A stretch of DNA of 64,000 bases from Clostridia bacterium (GCA_017432165.1 JAFRJS010000090.1:17773-81772), one strand, 5' to 3'. Counted from the first letter of the stretch, positions 25,734 through 35,696 are shown. A program made the numbers and translations. The notes: a model not told the origin generated them from the letters alone.

Positions 25734-28700
25734 TGCTTGCAAAAATAATCTCCCATATAAAAAGAATATATTCCGGTTTCAAAAACGTCGGTTTCTTCTG
25801 TGCCGGAAAGTGCATATTTGTATATTTCCAGCTGTTTGGCATATTTTTCGTAAAGAGTCGAAAGGTTGTTTGTTTTGTCCGTTTTGTAGTCCACTATAAT
25901 GTATTTTCCGTTTTCTTTAAATGCGCAGTCCAGCGCGCCTTCAACCACTATGTTTTCCGTTTGGTTTGTTTCTTTAAATATGTACTTTGCGGGCAAACTG
26001 ACAGAAAATCTGTGCTCACGCAGAACTTTTTCGCTTTTTAAAATTCGGCCAAATAAATCCGATTTTGTAAATTGCACCAGAGCCGGTCTGTCTAGATTTT
26101 TGACTTCTTCTTTGCTTAAAAATTTGTTTTCGTAAAGGTAGTTTATTTCGTAATCAATTCCATAATTGGCAACATTATTAAAATCTAAATAACACATAAA
26201 ATTGTGCATAGCGGTTCCCCTGGAAGAGGGAGCCATTTTTTCGCCAAGCAAAAACGCCGGGCAAGATGATGCGATGTATTCCTTCCATTTTTCGCCGCTT
26301 GCAAGTTTAGATGCTGCTATTTTTAGCGGCAAATTTTCTTTTGGTTTGGAACTCCTAATAAAATCAAACCTTTTTTGAAATTTTTCTAGAAGTTTTTCGT
26401 CTATTTGCGGGGAATTATCGGTTGCCTCTTGAGTTTGCTTGTTTTTTTCTTCGTGTTCGATTTCTTCTGAAAAATCATCTATAAAATCGATGTTTATGTT
26501 TAAATTTGGGTAGTTTTCTTCTGAGATTTCTTCCGGTAAACCGACAATATTGCAAAGTTTGTTTCTCATACTGCTTTTCATGATGGATAAAAATATCCAC
26601 TGCGAAAAAGAAGATGCGTTTTTGATTATATAAGGGTTGCTTTTTGCGCTGCAAAGCGATAAATCCAGAAATTTTTTAAGTTTTTTTTGCGGATTTTCAA
26701 AAGACGTAATTAAAATAAGTTTTTCCTTTGCTCTGGTAAGCGCCACGTAGAGTATGCGCAGTTCTTCGCCAATGGATTCGGATTTATTTTGCAAATATAT
26801 GGATTTTCTTATTATGTTGTCGCACTTTACGGAGGCTTCTTCGTCTTTTAGTTTCGTCCCGATTCCAAGCTCGCTGTGAATAAGCACGCTGTTTTTATCT
26901 TGATTAAATTGCCCGGAACAGTCCGCTAAAATACAAACGGGGAATTCAAGACCTTTGGATTTGTGTATGCTCATTATTTTAACGGTGTTGTCATCGCCAA
27001 AAAAACTTGGTGCGGGGTTGAGGTCGTCGCCTTTTTCTTTAATGCTTCTTATAAATTTTAAAAATCCTCCAAGTCCGCCGTGTGAATTTGCTTCATATTT
27101 TTTTGCGTATTCCATAAAGTATATTAAATTTGCTTTTTTTGTTTCTCCTTTTTCCATAGCGCTGAAAATTTCGGGAAAATTTATGTCTTTGTATATGTAG
27201 TCTATTAATTCATCGCATGAGCAGCCGCTTGATATATTTCTGTAATGTTCGATTTTGTTTATGAAGTCAAGAAATTTTTTATTGCCGTTTTCTGCGCTTT
27301 TTTTAATTGTAAAATAAAGGGGTTCAGATGTGCCCCCAGCTCTTATGGCGCTTATTTCGTCAATGGTAAAATCAAAAACGGGGTTAATCATTGCGCCCAT
27401 TAGCGGAATATCTTGAATGGGGTTGTTTATAATTTCCAAAAGCGAGAGTATGGAAGTTATTTCTTTTGTGGGCAAAAATTTTTCTTCCATTTCCGCTTTG
27501 CAGGGTATGCCGCATTTAAAAAGTTCTTTGGCGTAAATATGCGCTTTTTTGTTTGCGCTTCTTAACAAAATGCAAAAATCGGAAAACTTAAAGTTGTTTT
27601 TTGCCGCAGAATTTTCAAATGCCATTTCGGCTATTGTTTTTGCAATAACTCTAGCTTCGGTTATATATCTATCTTCTTGGCTGCTGTCTAAATTTATAAT
27701 TTTTAAATCTACCGAATTTTGCGCGTCTTGATTTTCCGGCTGATTTAAACCGCAGACTAATTTTTCTTCTTGATTATACTCTATTTCGGCCGAGTTTTTG
27801 GACATTAAATTTTCAAAAATAAAATTTATAAAGTCAATAACGCCGCTTTGACTGCGAAAGTTCTTTTTAAGAATTATTTTTGCGGGGTAAGATGGATTGT
27901 CACTGTTAAAATCACCGAATATATCTTTCTTTTTAATAAATATTTCGGGCTTAGATTGCCTGAATTTATAAATGCTTTGTTTAACATCGCCAACCATAAA
28001 GATGTTGCTTTCATTTTTGGTTATCATTTTAAAAATCATGTCTTGAATTTCGTTTATGTCTTGGTATTCGTCCACCATTATTTCTTTGAACTGCAAAGAA
28101 AGTTCTTCGGCAATTTGGCTTTTTTTAATTTCACCATTTTCGATTTTTGTAAGCAGTTTTATAGTCAGATGTTCAATATCGCTAAAGCTTAAAATGTTTT
28201 TTTCAAGCTTTAAATTAAAAATTTCGTTTTCATAGTAAGTTACCACTTCGAATAATGTTTTAAGCATATTATAAGTGTTTTGTTGGGCGGTTTCGTTTTC
28301 TTGGCGCGGAGTGCAGATGTAGTTTTTTAATTTGCAAATTAAATTTTTAACATAGTCCCTGGCTTCTTTTACTTGGTCTTTAACTGTTTTGTCTTCGGGG
28401 TTTTTAACCTGTTTGAGCGAAGAAAATGAAAAAGAAGATAGTATGTTATAAATCTCGTCGTAATTTTTTGAAATAGCTTTAGATTTAAGGTCACATACTT
28501 TGTTTAAATCATCTTTTAAAATTTGCTCGTAGGAATTTTTTATGTTTGTGAAATTGTCTATTGCTTTTAGAGTGTTTAAAATAATATTTTCGCAGGCGTT
28601 TGCAGTGTTAAGGGTGTGGCTTATCATCAAAGATTCCCATTTGGACGCATTTTTTCCGTTTGGTTTATATAAATCAAGAATTTTATCCATCCATATTTTA

Positions 28701-29263
28701 GGCATAGGCACAGAGCGGGTGAAATCGTATATTTGTTCGATGATTTTAATGAGTTCGCCATCGTTTTTTTCGTTTGTTAAAAGGCTTACAAGGTTTAAAA
28801 AGTTGTTGCCGCTGTCTTCATAAAAATAACCAAGAGTGGTTTCTGCCGCTTGGCCTTTTATAATTTTGATTTCTGCTTCATCGGCAATTTTGAAATTTGG
28901 GGAGATATTTAAAGCAAAAAAGTTTTCTTTTACAAGGTTTAAACAAAAGCTGTCTATTGTACCGATTTTGGCGGATTTCAAAAGCATTTGCTGGCGAAAA
29001 AGGTTGCTGTTTTGCGGATTTTTTAAAATCATTTTTGAAAGTTTAGAAGAAATTCTGTTTTTCATTTCCTGCGCTGCCGTGTTTGTAAAAGTTACAATTA
29101 AAAAATCGGTAATGTCCGTTGGGTTGGTTTCGTTTGTTATGGCGTTAATTACCCTTTGCACAAGCACAGACGTTTTCCCTGAACCCGCCGCAGCAGACAC
29201 TAAAACTGTGCCGCCTGTGGACTCAATAGCATTTTTTTGGTCTTCTGTCCAGTTATTGCCCAT
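25730..29263 (-). CDS. addA: AddAB helicase-nuclease, subunit A
   Basis: A 1177-residue UvrD-type helicase and nuclease. The Walker A VSAAAGSGKT lies at residues 17-26, Walker B and DEYQD near 390, and GDVKQSIYKFR near 425. The C-terminal RecB-like nuclease motif is GALDCAF...VDYKTDK. With AddB it processes double-strand ends for recombination, the Gram-positive version of RecBCD. It overlaps addB by 11 bases, which indicates coupled translation. Confidence 0.96.
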   Translation of the reverse strand: MGNNWTEDQKNAIESTGGTVLVSAAAGSGKTSVLVQRVINAITNETNPTDITDFLIVTFTNTAAQEMKNRISSKLSKMILKNPQNSNLFRQQMLLKSAKIGTIDSFCLNLVKENFFALNISPNFKIADEAEIKIIKGQAAETTLGYFYEDSGNNFLNLVSLLTNEKNDGELIKIIEQIYDFTRSVPMPKIWMDKILDLYKPNGKNASKWESLMISHTLNTANACENIILNTLKAIDNFTNIKNSYEQILKDDLNKVCDLKSKAISKNYDEIYNILSSFSFSSLKQVKNPEDKTVKDQVKEARDYVKNLICKLKNYICTPRQENETAQQNTYNMLKTLFEVVTYYENEIFNLKLEKNILSFSDIEHLTIKLLTKIENGEIKKSQIAEELSLQFKEIMVDEYQDINEIQDMIFKMITKNESNIFMVGDVKQSIYKFRQSKPEIFIKKKDIFGDFNSDNPSYPAKIILKKNFRSQSGVIDFINFIFENLMSKNSAEIEYNQEEKLVCGLNQPENQDAQNSVDLKIINLDSSQEDRYITEARVIAKTIAEMAFENSAAKNNFKFSDFCILLRSANKKAHIYAKELFKCGIPCKAEMEEKFLPTKEITSILSLLEIINNPIQDIPLMGAMINPVFDFTIDEISAIRAGGTSEPLYFTIKKSAENGNKKFLDFINKIEHYRNISSGCSCDELIDYIYKDINFPEIFSAMEKGETKKANLIYFMEYAKKYEANSHGGLGGFLKFIRSIKEKGDDLNPAPSFFGDDNTVKIMSIHKSKGLEFPVCILADCSGQFNQDKNSVLIHSELGIGTKLKDEEASVKCDNIIRKSIYLQNKSESIGEELRILYVALTRAKEKLILITSFENPQKKLKKFLDLSLCSAKSNPYIIKNASSFSQWIFLSIMKSSMRNKLCNIVGLPEEISEENYPNLNINIDFIDDFSEEIEHEEKNKQTQEATDNSPQIDEKLLEKFQKRFDFIRSSKPKENLPLKIAASKLASGEKWKEYIASSCPAFLLGEKMAPSSRGTAMHNFMCYLDFNNVANYGIDYEINYLYENKFLSKEEVKNLDRPALVQFTKSDLFGRILKSEKVLREHRFSVSLPAKYIFKETNQTENIVVEGALDCAFKENGKYIIVDYKTDKTNNLSTLYEKYAKQLEIYKYALSGTEETDVFETGIYSFYMGDYFCKH

Positions 29264-32200
29264 TTTTTAATTCACCGCCTTCGTTTGCCATTATTTCAAG
29301 TGATTCTTTATTGTTGCATTTTGTGGGTATTTCAGTAAATTCATTTTTTTCGTAGCAACAAACAGGAAAATATTCGCACCAATCGCAAGATGTTTTCCCG
29401 CCACATTCTACGGGGCTTTCTGAAATATCTCCGCTTTTTAGCGTGGCGGCCATATTAACAATCATTTTTTTAATGTGTGTGTATATATTTTCCATATCTT
29501 GCAAATTTGCAAGGGAGTTGCTGCTCAGTGTGTCGTCTTTTATTTTTGCGGGTATAAAAATTCCTTTTCCGTCCGGCTCCATTTCTTTTATTATGCTTAT
29601 ATTATCCAGTAAAAGTCCGTTCATTTGGAGCTCTTTTTGAATTTCCGCTTTTGCTTTTTCCATTTCTTTTTCGCTTTGGTTTAAAGATTCTCCCACAGGC
29701 TTTAATGCTTTAAAATACAGCACTCCTGCCGGAATGACTTTGCCGTATTTTTTTTCACCGTTTTTTTGTAAGGAAAAAAGATAAATAAGCATTTGCATGT
29801 TAATTCCGTAAAGTACGTCGGAAAGTTTGAATTTTTGAGCCCCGGTTTTGTAGTCAATAACGCGCAAATAGCACTTGCCGGAATTTTCAAAGGTGTCCAC
29901 TCTGTCGATTTTTCCTTCCACCGTTATTTTTGTGCCGTCTTTTGCGGAAAAAATCAGTGGTTTGACTTTGCTTTTATTTGAAATTTCCAGCTCTAAATCT
30001 GAAACCAAAAAAGAAGTTTGCTTAAATTCTTCTTTAAAATGGTTTATTAAATAAAATACGGATTTTTTTGTTTTTTCCAGTGTATAAAGAAATCTTTTTG
30101 ATTTATTTTTTAGCATGCCGAGTTTTGTATTTATAAATTCATTTGTAAAAAGGTCTATTTCTGCTTTTATTTTTTCGCCAGGAAGCGTGGCAAGCTTCTT
30201 TTGCGGGAATTTTTTCAGTATTTTTTCCAGTATAAAATGCACGATGTTCCCGTATGCAATGCTGTCGAATTTAGCGGGGGTATTGTTTTTTAAGCTTAGC
30301 AAATATTTGCAAAAATAGCCGAATCTGCATTTGTAGAATTTTTCTATTTGAGAGGCCGAAATTTTTAAATTTTTTCCTATTAAATCGGCGGCGTTTCGTG
30401 GGTTTTCAAAGGAAAGCGGCTCGTTTTTTGCTGCTTTTTTTATTAGCAAAACTTTGTTTTTTTCTTTGTTTAAAAAGTATTTTTCCAAACATTTTACTGT
30501 GGAAGATTGATTTTTGTGGTTTTGTGCGTACCACTCAAAAGCCGATTTTTCGCACCATATCATTTCTTCTTCCGGCATAATTTTTTTGTTTAAAATTTTT
30601 GTTTTCGGGAAGATTTCTATTACTTCTTTGATTATTTCCGAAGGAAGTTTTTCGCCCGAGGAGTTCCAAGAAATAAAAAGCTTTTCCGTGGCGGACGTCA
30701 GCGCTAAATAAGCCAAATATTTTTCTTTTTGAACAAAACTTTGGGCGCTGTTTTTTAGCTCTATTCCCAAAGAAAGAATGTGAGAAATTTCCGGTTCGGT
30801 AAAAATTTTGGATTCCGGCGGCGATTTTGGGAATTCTCCGTCTTCTGCACCTACAATAAACACGACTTTTGAATTAAAAATTCTCATACGATTAACGCAA
30901 CCAATGGTTACGCTGTTTGTGTTTTGCGGGATAGACGAAAAATCGGCAAACTCCAAAGAGCATTTTAAAATTTCTTTGTATTTTTTTAAGGGTAAATTTG
31001 TAAATTTAAACGTGGTAGCTATTTCATTTAAAATATCCATTAAAATATCCCATAATCTTGCGGTTTGTTCGGATAATTGGATTTTTCCTTCATTAAATAA
31101 ATCAAGGCAGTATTTTTGCAGATTTTTTGGGGTGTTTACTTCTGTTAAAAATGAATATATTGCTTTGGCAAACTGCATTCCGTTTGGGTTTTTGATTTTG
31201 GTTTTCAAATTTTTAAGTGGAGTAATAATAATTTTTCTAAGGCTGTTTAGTTTTTCCAGAAGTTTTTTGTCGTCTTCGCTAAAATCTTCTTTAAATCCTT
31301 CCGGGTGCATGGAAAAATCCGCAAGCCAGTCGTTCCCTTTTATATCCCACAAAAAAATATAATTCTCGATTAAAGAAATTTCTTCTGTGGATAGATCCGT
31401 AAGACCTGTTTTTAAATATCTTAAAATATTCTCTGAATTGTAGTAAGATTCGGCACAATCAAGCACTGCCAGCACCAAACCGATAAGGTTTTTATTGAAT
31501 ATTTTTTCATTTGAATCCAAAAAATAAGGAATTTCGTAGTTTTTAAAAATACTTTTGAAAGCATTTTCATATGTTTCCATATCTCGAGTTATAACCGTAA
31601 AATCGCTGTATTTGTACCCGTTTTCGGTAATAAGTTTTTGAATGGTTCTTGCAATGTATTTGCACTCTTCAAATGCGGTATATGCGCTGTAAATTTTTAT
31701 ATTTTGCGGAATAATTTCTGATTTTTGTTTTATCGGCCTGAATAAATTATCTTCTAAAAATGATATTTCTTCAGAAATTTTTGGTGGTTTAAGGTCATTT
31801 TCCGGTGGGGTTATAAAATTAGTTTTAATTTTGTTTTTTTGTGCCAAATTTTTTAGAGTGTTAACTGTTTTTTGTGTGTGATAAAAAAGATTATGGTCAG
31901 GGTTTTCTGAGTCTTCGCACGGCATTTTAAATGCTATGTACATATCTTTTGCTTGAAAGGTTAAAAGCTCGAGTATAGCGGTTTGTTGGGCAGTAAAGTC
32001 CGTGAATTCATCTACAAAAACAGTGTAATTTTTAAAAACATTTTTTTCTTTTATTATTTTTTCGGCCAAATTTAAGCCGTCTAAGGTGTCGTTTAATTCG
32101 CCTTTGGTTATAAGTTCGTAGTTTTCTTTAATTATTTCTATTTCGGATATTTTTTGTTTAAGTATATTTTTGTTTGTAAGATTTTTGATTTTTTCCAGCA

Positions 32201-32600
32201 TTTCTGCGGATATTTTTTCGGATTTAAACTCCATTAAAGCATCCAGTATTAAAGATGCGGTGTTTGTGTCGCCAACGCTTTTTTTGTAAAGCTCAAGTTT
32301 TGGTTCGGATATTTGAAGTGCGAGATTAATAAGCATAACTTTTTTTATTTCGCTGATTTGTTTTAAAGGTGGGATTTTTATTATTTGAGAAATAAAGTCA
32401 TAGAGCCTGGAAAAGCTTATGACTTTTACTTTTTTAAAGTTTTTGTTGCCAAGTTTTTGCAGGAGTTTTTTTTCGTTGGCAAAGGAGCTTTGTTCGGGAA
32501 CTAAGAATATGATGTTTTCATTTCCGCACATAGCTTTGTTTGTAAGGATATTTAGCAGTATTTCTGATTTTTGAACTCGGTTTAAAATAAAATTGAGCAA
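29253..32600 (-). CDS. addB: AddAB helicase-nuclease, subunit B, with degenerate N-terminal P-loop
   Basis: A 1115-residue AddB. The nuclease motif EGKIDRVD...VIDYKTG and the iron-sulfur cysteines (KFYKC, then CGGKTSCDWC and a further C near the end) are present. The N-terminus aligns with other AddB proteins (FLVPEQ-SF), but where the family has a GR-G-GKT Walker A loop this protein reads NRVQKSEI, so ATP binding by this subunit looks lost. The start is TTG at 32600 with only a weak GGTGAT upstream. Confidence 0.92.
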   Translation of the reverse strand: MLNFILNRVQKSEILLNILTNKAMCGNENIIFLVPEQSSFANEKKLLQKLGNKNFKKVKVISFSRLYDFISQIIKIPPLKQISEIKKVMLINLALQISEPKLELYKKSVGDTNTASLILDALMEFKSEKISAEMLEKIKNLTNKNILKQKISEIEIIKENYELITKGELNDTLDGLNLAEKIIKEKNVFKNYTVFVDEFTDFTAQQTAILELLTFQAKDMYIAFKMPCEDSENPDHNLFYHTQKTVNTLKNLAQKNKIKTNFITPPENDLKPPKISEEISFLEDNLFRPIKQKSEIIPQNIKIYSAYTAFEECKYIARTIQKLITENGYKYSDFTVITRDMETYENAFKSIFKNYEIPYFLDSNEKIFNKNLIGLVLAVLDCAESYYNSENILRYLKTGLTDLSTEEISLIENYIFLWDIKGNDWLADFSMHPEGFKEDFSEDDKKLLEKLNSLRKIIITPLKNLKTKIKNPNGMQFAKAIYSFLTEVNTPKNLQKYCLDLFNEGKIQLSEQTARLWDILMDILNEIATTFKFTNLPLKKYKEILKCSLEFADFSSIPQNTNSVTIGCVNRMRIFNSKVVFIVGAEDGEFPKSPPESKIFTEPEISHILSLGIELKNSAQSFVQKEKYLAYLALTSATEKLFISWNSSGEKLPSEIIKEVIEIFPKTKILNKKIMPEEEMIWCEKSAFEWYAQNHKNQSSTVKCLEKYFLNKEKNKVLLIKKAAKNEPLSFENPRNAADLIGKNLKISASQIEKFYKCRFGYFCKYLLSLKNNTPAKFDSIAYGNIVHFILEKILKKFPQKKLATLPGEKIKAEIDLFTNEFINTKLGMLKNKSKRFLYTLEKTKKSVFYLINHFKEEFKQTSFLVSDLELEISNKSKVKPLIFSAKDGTKITVEGKIDRVDTFENSGKCYLRVIDYKTGAQKFKLSDVLYGINMQMLIYLFSLQKNGEKKYGKVIPAGVLYFKALKPVGESLNQSEKEMEKAKAEIQKELQMNGLLLDNISIIKEMEPDGKGIFIPAKIKDDTLSSNSLANLQDMENIYTHIKKMIVNMAATLKSGDISESPVECGGKTSCDWCEYFPVCCYEKNEFTEIPTKCNNKESLEIMANEGGELKNGQ

Positions 32601-32685
32601 AACAAATCACCAGTTAAATATTAATTGAATTTGCTAAAAATGTCAATTTTGGGCGAAACGCTTATTTTTTTGTTCAAATTAGAAA

Positions 32686-32714
32686 TTGACAACCGACAAA
32701 ACTATAGTTAGAAT
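32686..32714 (+). promoter_or_regulatory. Sigma-A-type promoter of the Stealth-ricin gene
   Basis: TTGACA, a 17-base spacer and TAGAAT lie 33 bases before the ATG. Confidence 0.65.
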
Positions 32715-32746
32715 TATATCCAAAATAAAGAAAGTGTGGTTGTTAT

Positions 32747-34234
32747 ATGAAAAAATTTATGGCGCTGTTAGTAATTGTTATTATGTTTTTACCTTGTGTT
32801 TTTGCGCACCCTGCAGAGAAAAATTCAGATGTTGAAAATGAAGAAATTGATGTTGTTTACACGTATGTAGATTTAACAGATGAAAATTTGCACAGAGACG
32901 GTGTGTCTACATGTAAAAAGGATTATAGCAATGAAGAGCTTAGGTATTCGCTTAGGTCTGTGCTTCAAAACATTCCGTGGGTAAGAAAAATATTTATAAT
33001 AATGCCCAACGACAAAGTTAAATTTTTAAAAGATAAAAGCAAAATAAGCGATAAAATAGTTTATATAAAAGACAAAGATTTACTGGGGTTCGACAGCTCG
33101 TCTTCCGTGAGCTTTGAATTTAATTTCTGGCGCTTAAAAGATTTTGGCTGCTCGGAAAACTTTATATATATGAACGATGATTTTTTCATAGGGAAACCCC
33201 TGAAGAAAAGCGACTTTTTCTACAGAAACGAAGAAGGAAAAGTGGTCCCTTATGTGCTTTACGGAAAAAATATAGATTATGGCCAGTATGGTAACGTAAG
33301 AAATTATTGGTATGATTTAAAAAAAGATATAAACTCGTTGAGCCCGCATTCAAATAGTGGTTTTGAGTACCAAAGAATGTCGACTTTTATGTTTTTGTAC
33401 GACAAGGTGTTTAGCCGAGATATAAAAGCGCCAAGTGAAGATTTGAATTATTTTCCGCACAATGCTTTGGGTGAAAATTTAACAGATCTTAAAGAAATAT
33501 ATGACTTGGTTTTTAATAACTATGAGCATGCAAACGAATGTTTGTTTGCCAGATCTAGGAATAATTACGGATTTCAGCATCAAACTATGTACTGCTTTTA
33601 TTTAATAAATAAGTATAATAGAAAACTGGGAAGTATTTTCGGGCCTTACATAGATTTGACAGATGCGTTTTTTGCAGATTATAGCAGCAGTCTTTTTTGT
33701 ATTAATACAGGCGGAGATATTGATTATACGGAACTTGATTACACAAGAGCGAAAATAAAAATGGCAGAGCTTTTTCCAGAAAGGACAAAATATGAAAAGC
33801 CGGAAATATCGGAAGGTACTTACATGATAATAAGTAAGCTTAATTACAATAAGTGTTTGGATATAGAATGGGCAAGCCCCGAAAATTGTGCGAATTTGCA
33901 TCTTTTTGAGCGAAATGATAGCGTTGCACAAAAATTTTACCTAAAATATAACTTCGACGGGACTTACACAATAATTCCAAAATGTTCGGGTAAAGCTGTT
34001 GACGTTGAAAGATCAGGAAGTGAAATGGGAACAAATATATGGCAATATGAGAAAAATGGTACTGACGCGCAAAAGTGGTATATTATCCCGGATAGGCAAG
34101 GGTATTTTCATATTGTTTCAAAGTGTAATGGCTTATCGCTTGATGTAAATGGTGCAATTGCAGAAGACTGGACAAATATTCAGTGCTGGGAAATAAACGA
34201 TTCTGATGCGCAGAAATTTAAGTTTGTAAAATAA
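32747..34234 (+). CDS. Secreted Stealth-family phosphotransferase fused to a ricin-type lectin domain
   Basis: A 495-residue protein. Residues 1-20 are a signal peptide ending in VFA. The Stealth regions follow: DVVYTYVD (34-41), EELRYSLRSVLQNIPWVRKI (63-82) and YMNDDFFIGKP (141-151). Stealth proteins transfer sugar-1-phosphate from nucleotide sugars in capsule synthesis; eukaryotic GlcNAc-phosphotransferase is related. Residues 356-495 form a ricin B-type beta-trefoil with three Q-K-W/F repeats (AQKFYL, AQKWYI, AQKFKF). The export signal is odd for an enzyme that needs nucleotide sugars. It has its own promoter and faces a convergent GT2 gene. Confidence 0.85.
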   Translation: MKKFMALLVIVIMFLPCVFAHPAEKNSDVENEEIDVVYTYVDLTDENLHRDGVSTCKKDYSNEELRYSLRSVLQNIPWVRKIFIIMPNDKVKFLKDKSKISDKIVYIKDKDLLGFDSSSSVSFEFNFWRLKDFGCSENFIYMNDDFFIGKPLKKSDFFYRNEEGKVVPYVLYGKNIDYGQYGNVRNYWYDLKKDINSLSPHSNSGFEYQRMSTFMFLYDKVFSRDIKAPSEDLNYFPHNALGENLTDLKEIYDLVFNNYEHANECLFARSRNNYGFQHQTMYCFYLINKYNRKLGSIFGPYIDLTDAFFADYSSSLFCINTGGDIDYTELDYTRAKIKMAELFPERTKYEKPEISEGTYMIISKLNYNKCLDIEWASPENCANLHLFERNDSVAQKFYLKYNFDGTYTIIPKCSGKAVDVERSGSEMGTNIWQYEKNGTDAQKWYIIPDRQGYFHIVSKCNGLSLDVNGAIAEDWTNIQCWEINDSDAQKFKFVK

Positions 34235-34276
34235 AATTTTAGAACTTGCAAAAATTAATAATTCTAATTTTCGCAA

Positions 34277-34312
34277 TAAAAAAGGCCCACTATTAAAACG
34301 GGTCTTTAAAAT
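34277..34312. terminator. Terminator shared by the two convergent glycosyl-transfer genes
   Basis: AAAGGCCC and GGGTCTTT arms; T-runs follow on the reverse strand (TTTTTTATT) and weakly on the forward strand. Confidence 0.55.
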
Positions 34313-34343
34313 TTTTGTTGCAGTGCAATTTTTTTGTAAATGA

Positions 34344-35336
34344 TTATTTTTTTAGTTTTGCAATTTCAATTATATTTTTCATTGTTTTTCTACAATCTTT
34401 AGGCAACATATTTAATACATCTTCTTTTAATAATTCTTCCCCAATAGAATCTAAAAACATTTTATTTATATCGGGGTCATCTTTCCAGTAGTCCATTTCA
34501 CAAAACCATTTTAAGAAGTTAACTTTTGCTGTGTCATTACTAAAGTAGCCGTTATTTTTCCAATCATTATATACATAATTTACGTTTGTTGCGTGGCTTT
34601 TTGAATGCTTATCGATTTTTGAATCGTGGCATAAAGAATTGTCATTACTGGTTCTGTATATATAAAAATGATTAGGAATACATACAATTTTGTTCGCTTT
34701 TGGGTTACATAACAAATTAAAAGCTTGATCTTCTCCGTATGAAGTCGATTCGTTAAATCTTATATTATTTCCCTTTATAAAACTGGTTTTGTAAAGCCCG
34801 CTCCAAACAACACCGTCCGGGAATTCTGGAAGCGGTATAAGGAAAAATTGACCTTTATTAAAAACTTCATTGAAAGAATCATGAACTACTATATCTGCAT
34901 TTTCTGATTTTGCTTTATTGTAGCAAATTTCACAAGCATTTAAATCCAAAACGTCGTCTGAATCCATAAATTTTATATATTCGCCTTTGGCTAAATCTAT
35001 TCCATTATTTCTTGTGGCGGAAACTCCGCTATTTTTTTGGTGAACGACATGTACCCGGGAATCTTTACTTGCATATTCATCAATTATGGCTCCGCTGTTA
35101 TCTGGCGAGCCGTCATCAATACATATTATTTCAATATCTTTTAATGTTTGGTTTGTAGCACTGTACATACATTCTCGGATGTATTTTTCTACATTATATA
35201 CAGGAATGATTATAGAAATTTTGGGTGTTTTATTATCTTGTGATTTCAAAAAGTTTTGCTGCTTTAAAAAAAATAATACAGATAAAATTAAAGCAACAAA
35301 TGTTAGCATTAAAAATAAAGTTTTTTTATTTTTCAT
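34344..35336 (-). CDS. Membrane-anchored family 2 glycosyltransferase, catalytic domain predicted outside
   Basis: A 330-residue protein. Residues 7-24 form a membrane helix after the basic start MKNKK, so by the positive-inside rule the rest is outside. The GT-A domain has ISIIIPVYNVEKYI (40-53), CIDDGSPDNS (72-81) and the DSD metal site (125-127). Related enzymes build surface polysaccharides, but in the cytoplasm. A start downstream of the helix would remove strand beta-1, and no RBS supports one. The RBS AAAGGGG lies 10 bases upstream of the ATG. Promoter and Spo0A-like box are at 35452-35480. Confidence 0.82.
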   Translation of the reverse strand: MKNKKTLFLMLTFVALILSVLFFLKQQNFLKSQDNKTPKISIIIPVYNVEKYIRECMYSATNQTLKDIEIICIDDGSPDNSGAIIDEYASKDSRVHVVHQKNSGVSATRNNGIDLAKGEYIKFMDSDDVLDLNACEICYNKAKSENADIVVHDSFNEVFNKGQFFLIPLPEFPDGVVWSGLYKTSFIKGNNIRFNESTSYGEDQAFNLLCNPKANKIVCIPNHFYIYRTSNDNSLCHDSKIDKHSKSHATNVNYVYNDWKNNGYFSNDTAKVNFLKWFCEMDYWKDDPDINKMFLDSIGEELLKEDVLNMLPKDCRKTMKNIIEIAKLKK

Positions 35337-35451
35337 ATTATTATTTATCCCCTTTAAAGTTAAGCATTAATTTGTTTTAGCGATGCACTGTTTTTTTAAT
35401 CTAATGCCAAATAATTTACTGGTTGCCCAAAAAATAACAACTGTATGTTCT

Positions 35452-35480
35452 ATTATATTCGACAAATCAAACATTTTCAA
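35452..35480 (-). promoter_or_regulatory. Promoter of the GT2 gene with a perfect Spo0A-box-like site in the spacer
   Basis: On the reverse strand TTGAAA, a 17-base spacer and TATAAT. The last nine spacer bases read TTTGTCGAA, the consensus Spo0A box, and touch the -10 hexamer. A bound Spo0A~P there would be expected to block transcription. The leader from here to the ATG is about 115 bases. Confidence 0.5.
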
Positions 35481-35620
35481 TACAAAATAATTTTTTGAAA
35501 TTTTAAAAAAAATAATTCAGGTATAAATTTGAAACTTAAAAAACCTAAAAAGTTATCTAAAAAACAAGAAATAGCCCAGTATTACTAGGCTAAATTACCG
35601 TACCAATAGATATCTAATTA

Positions 35621-35696
35621 TGGTCGAGGTGACAGGACTCGAACCTGCGGCATCTTGGTCCCAAACCAAGCACTCTACCAGCTGAGCTACACCTCG
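35621..35696 (-). tRNA. tRNA-Pro (anticodon TGG)
   Basis: The reverse strand gives a full cloverleaf: acceptor CGAGGTG/CACCTCG, D arm AGCTCAGCTGGTAGAGT, anticodon stem CTTGG/CCAAG with the loop TTTGGGA (anticodon TGG), T arm GCAGGTTCGAGTCCTGT, and encoded CCA. Confidence 0.95.
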
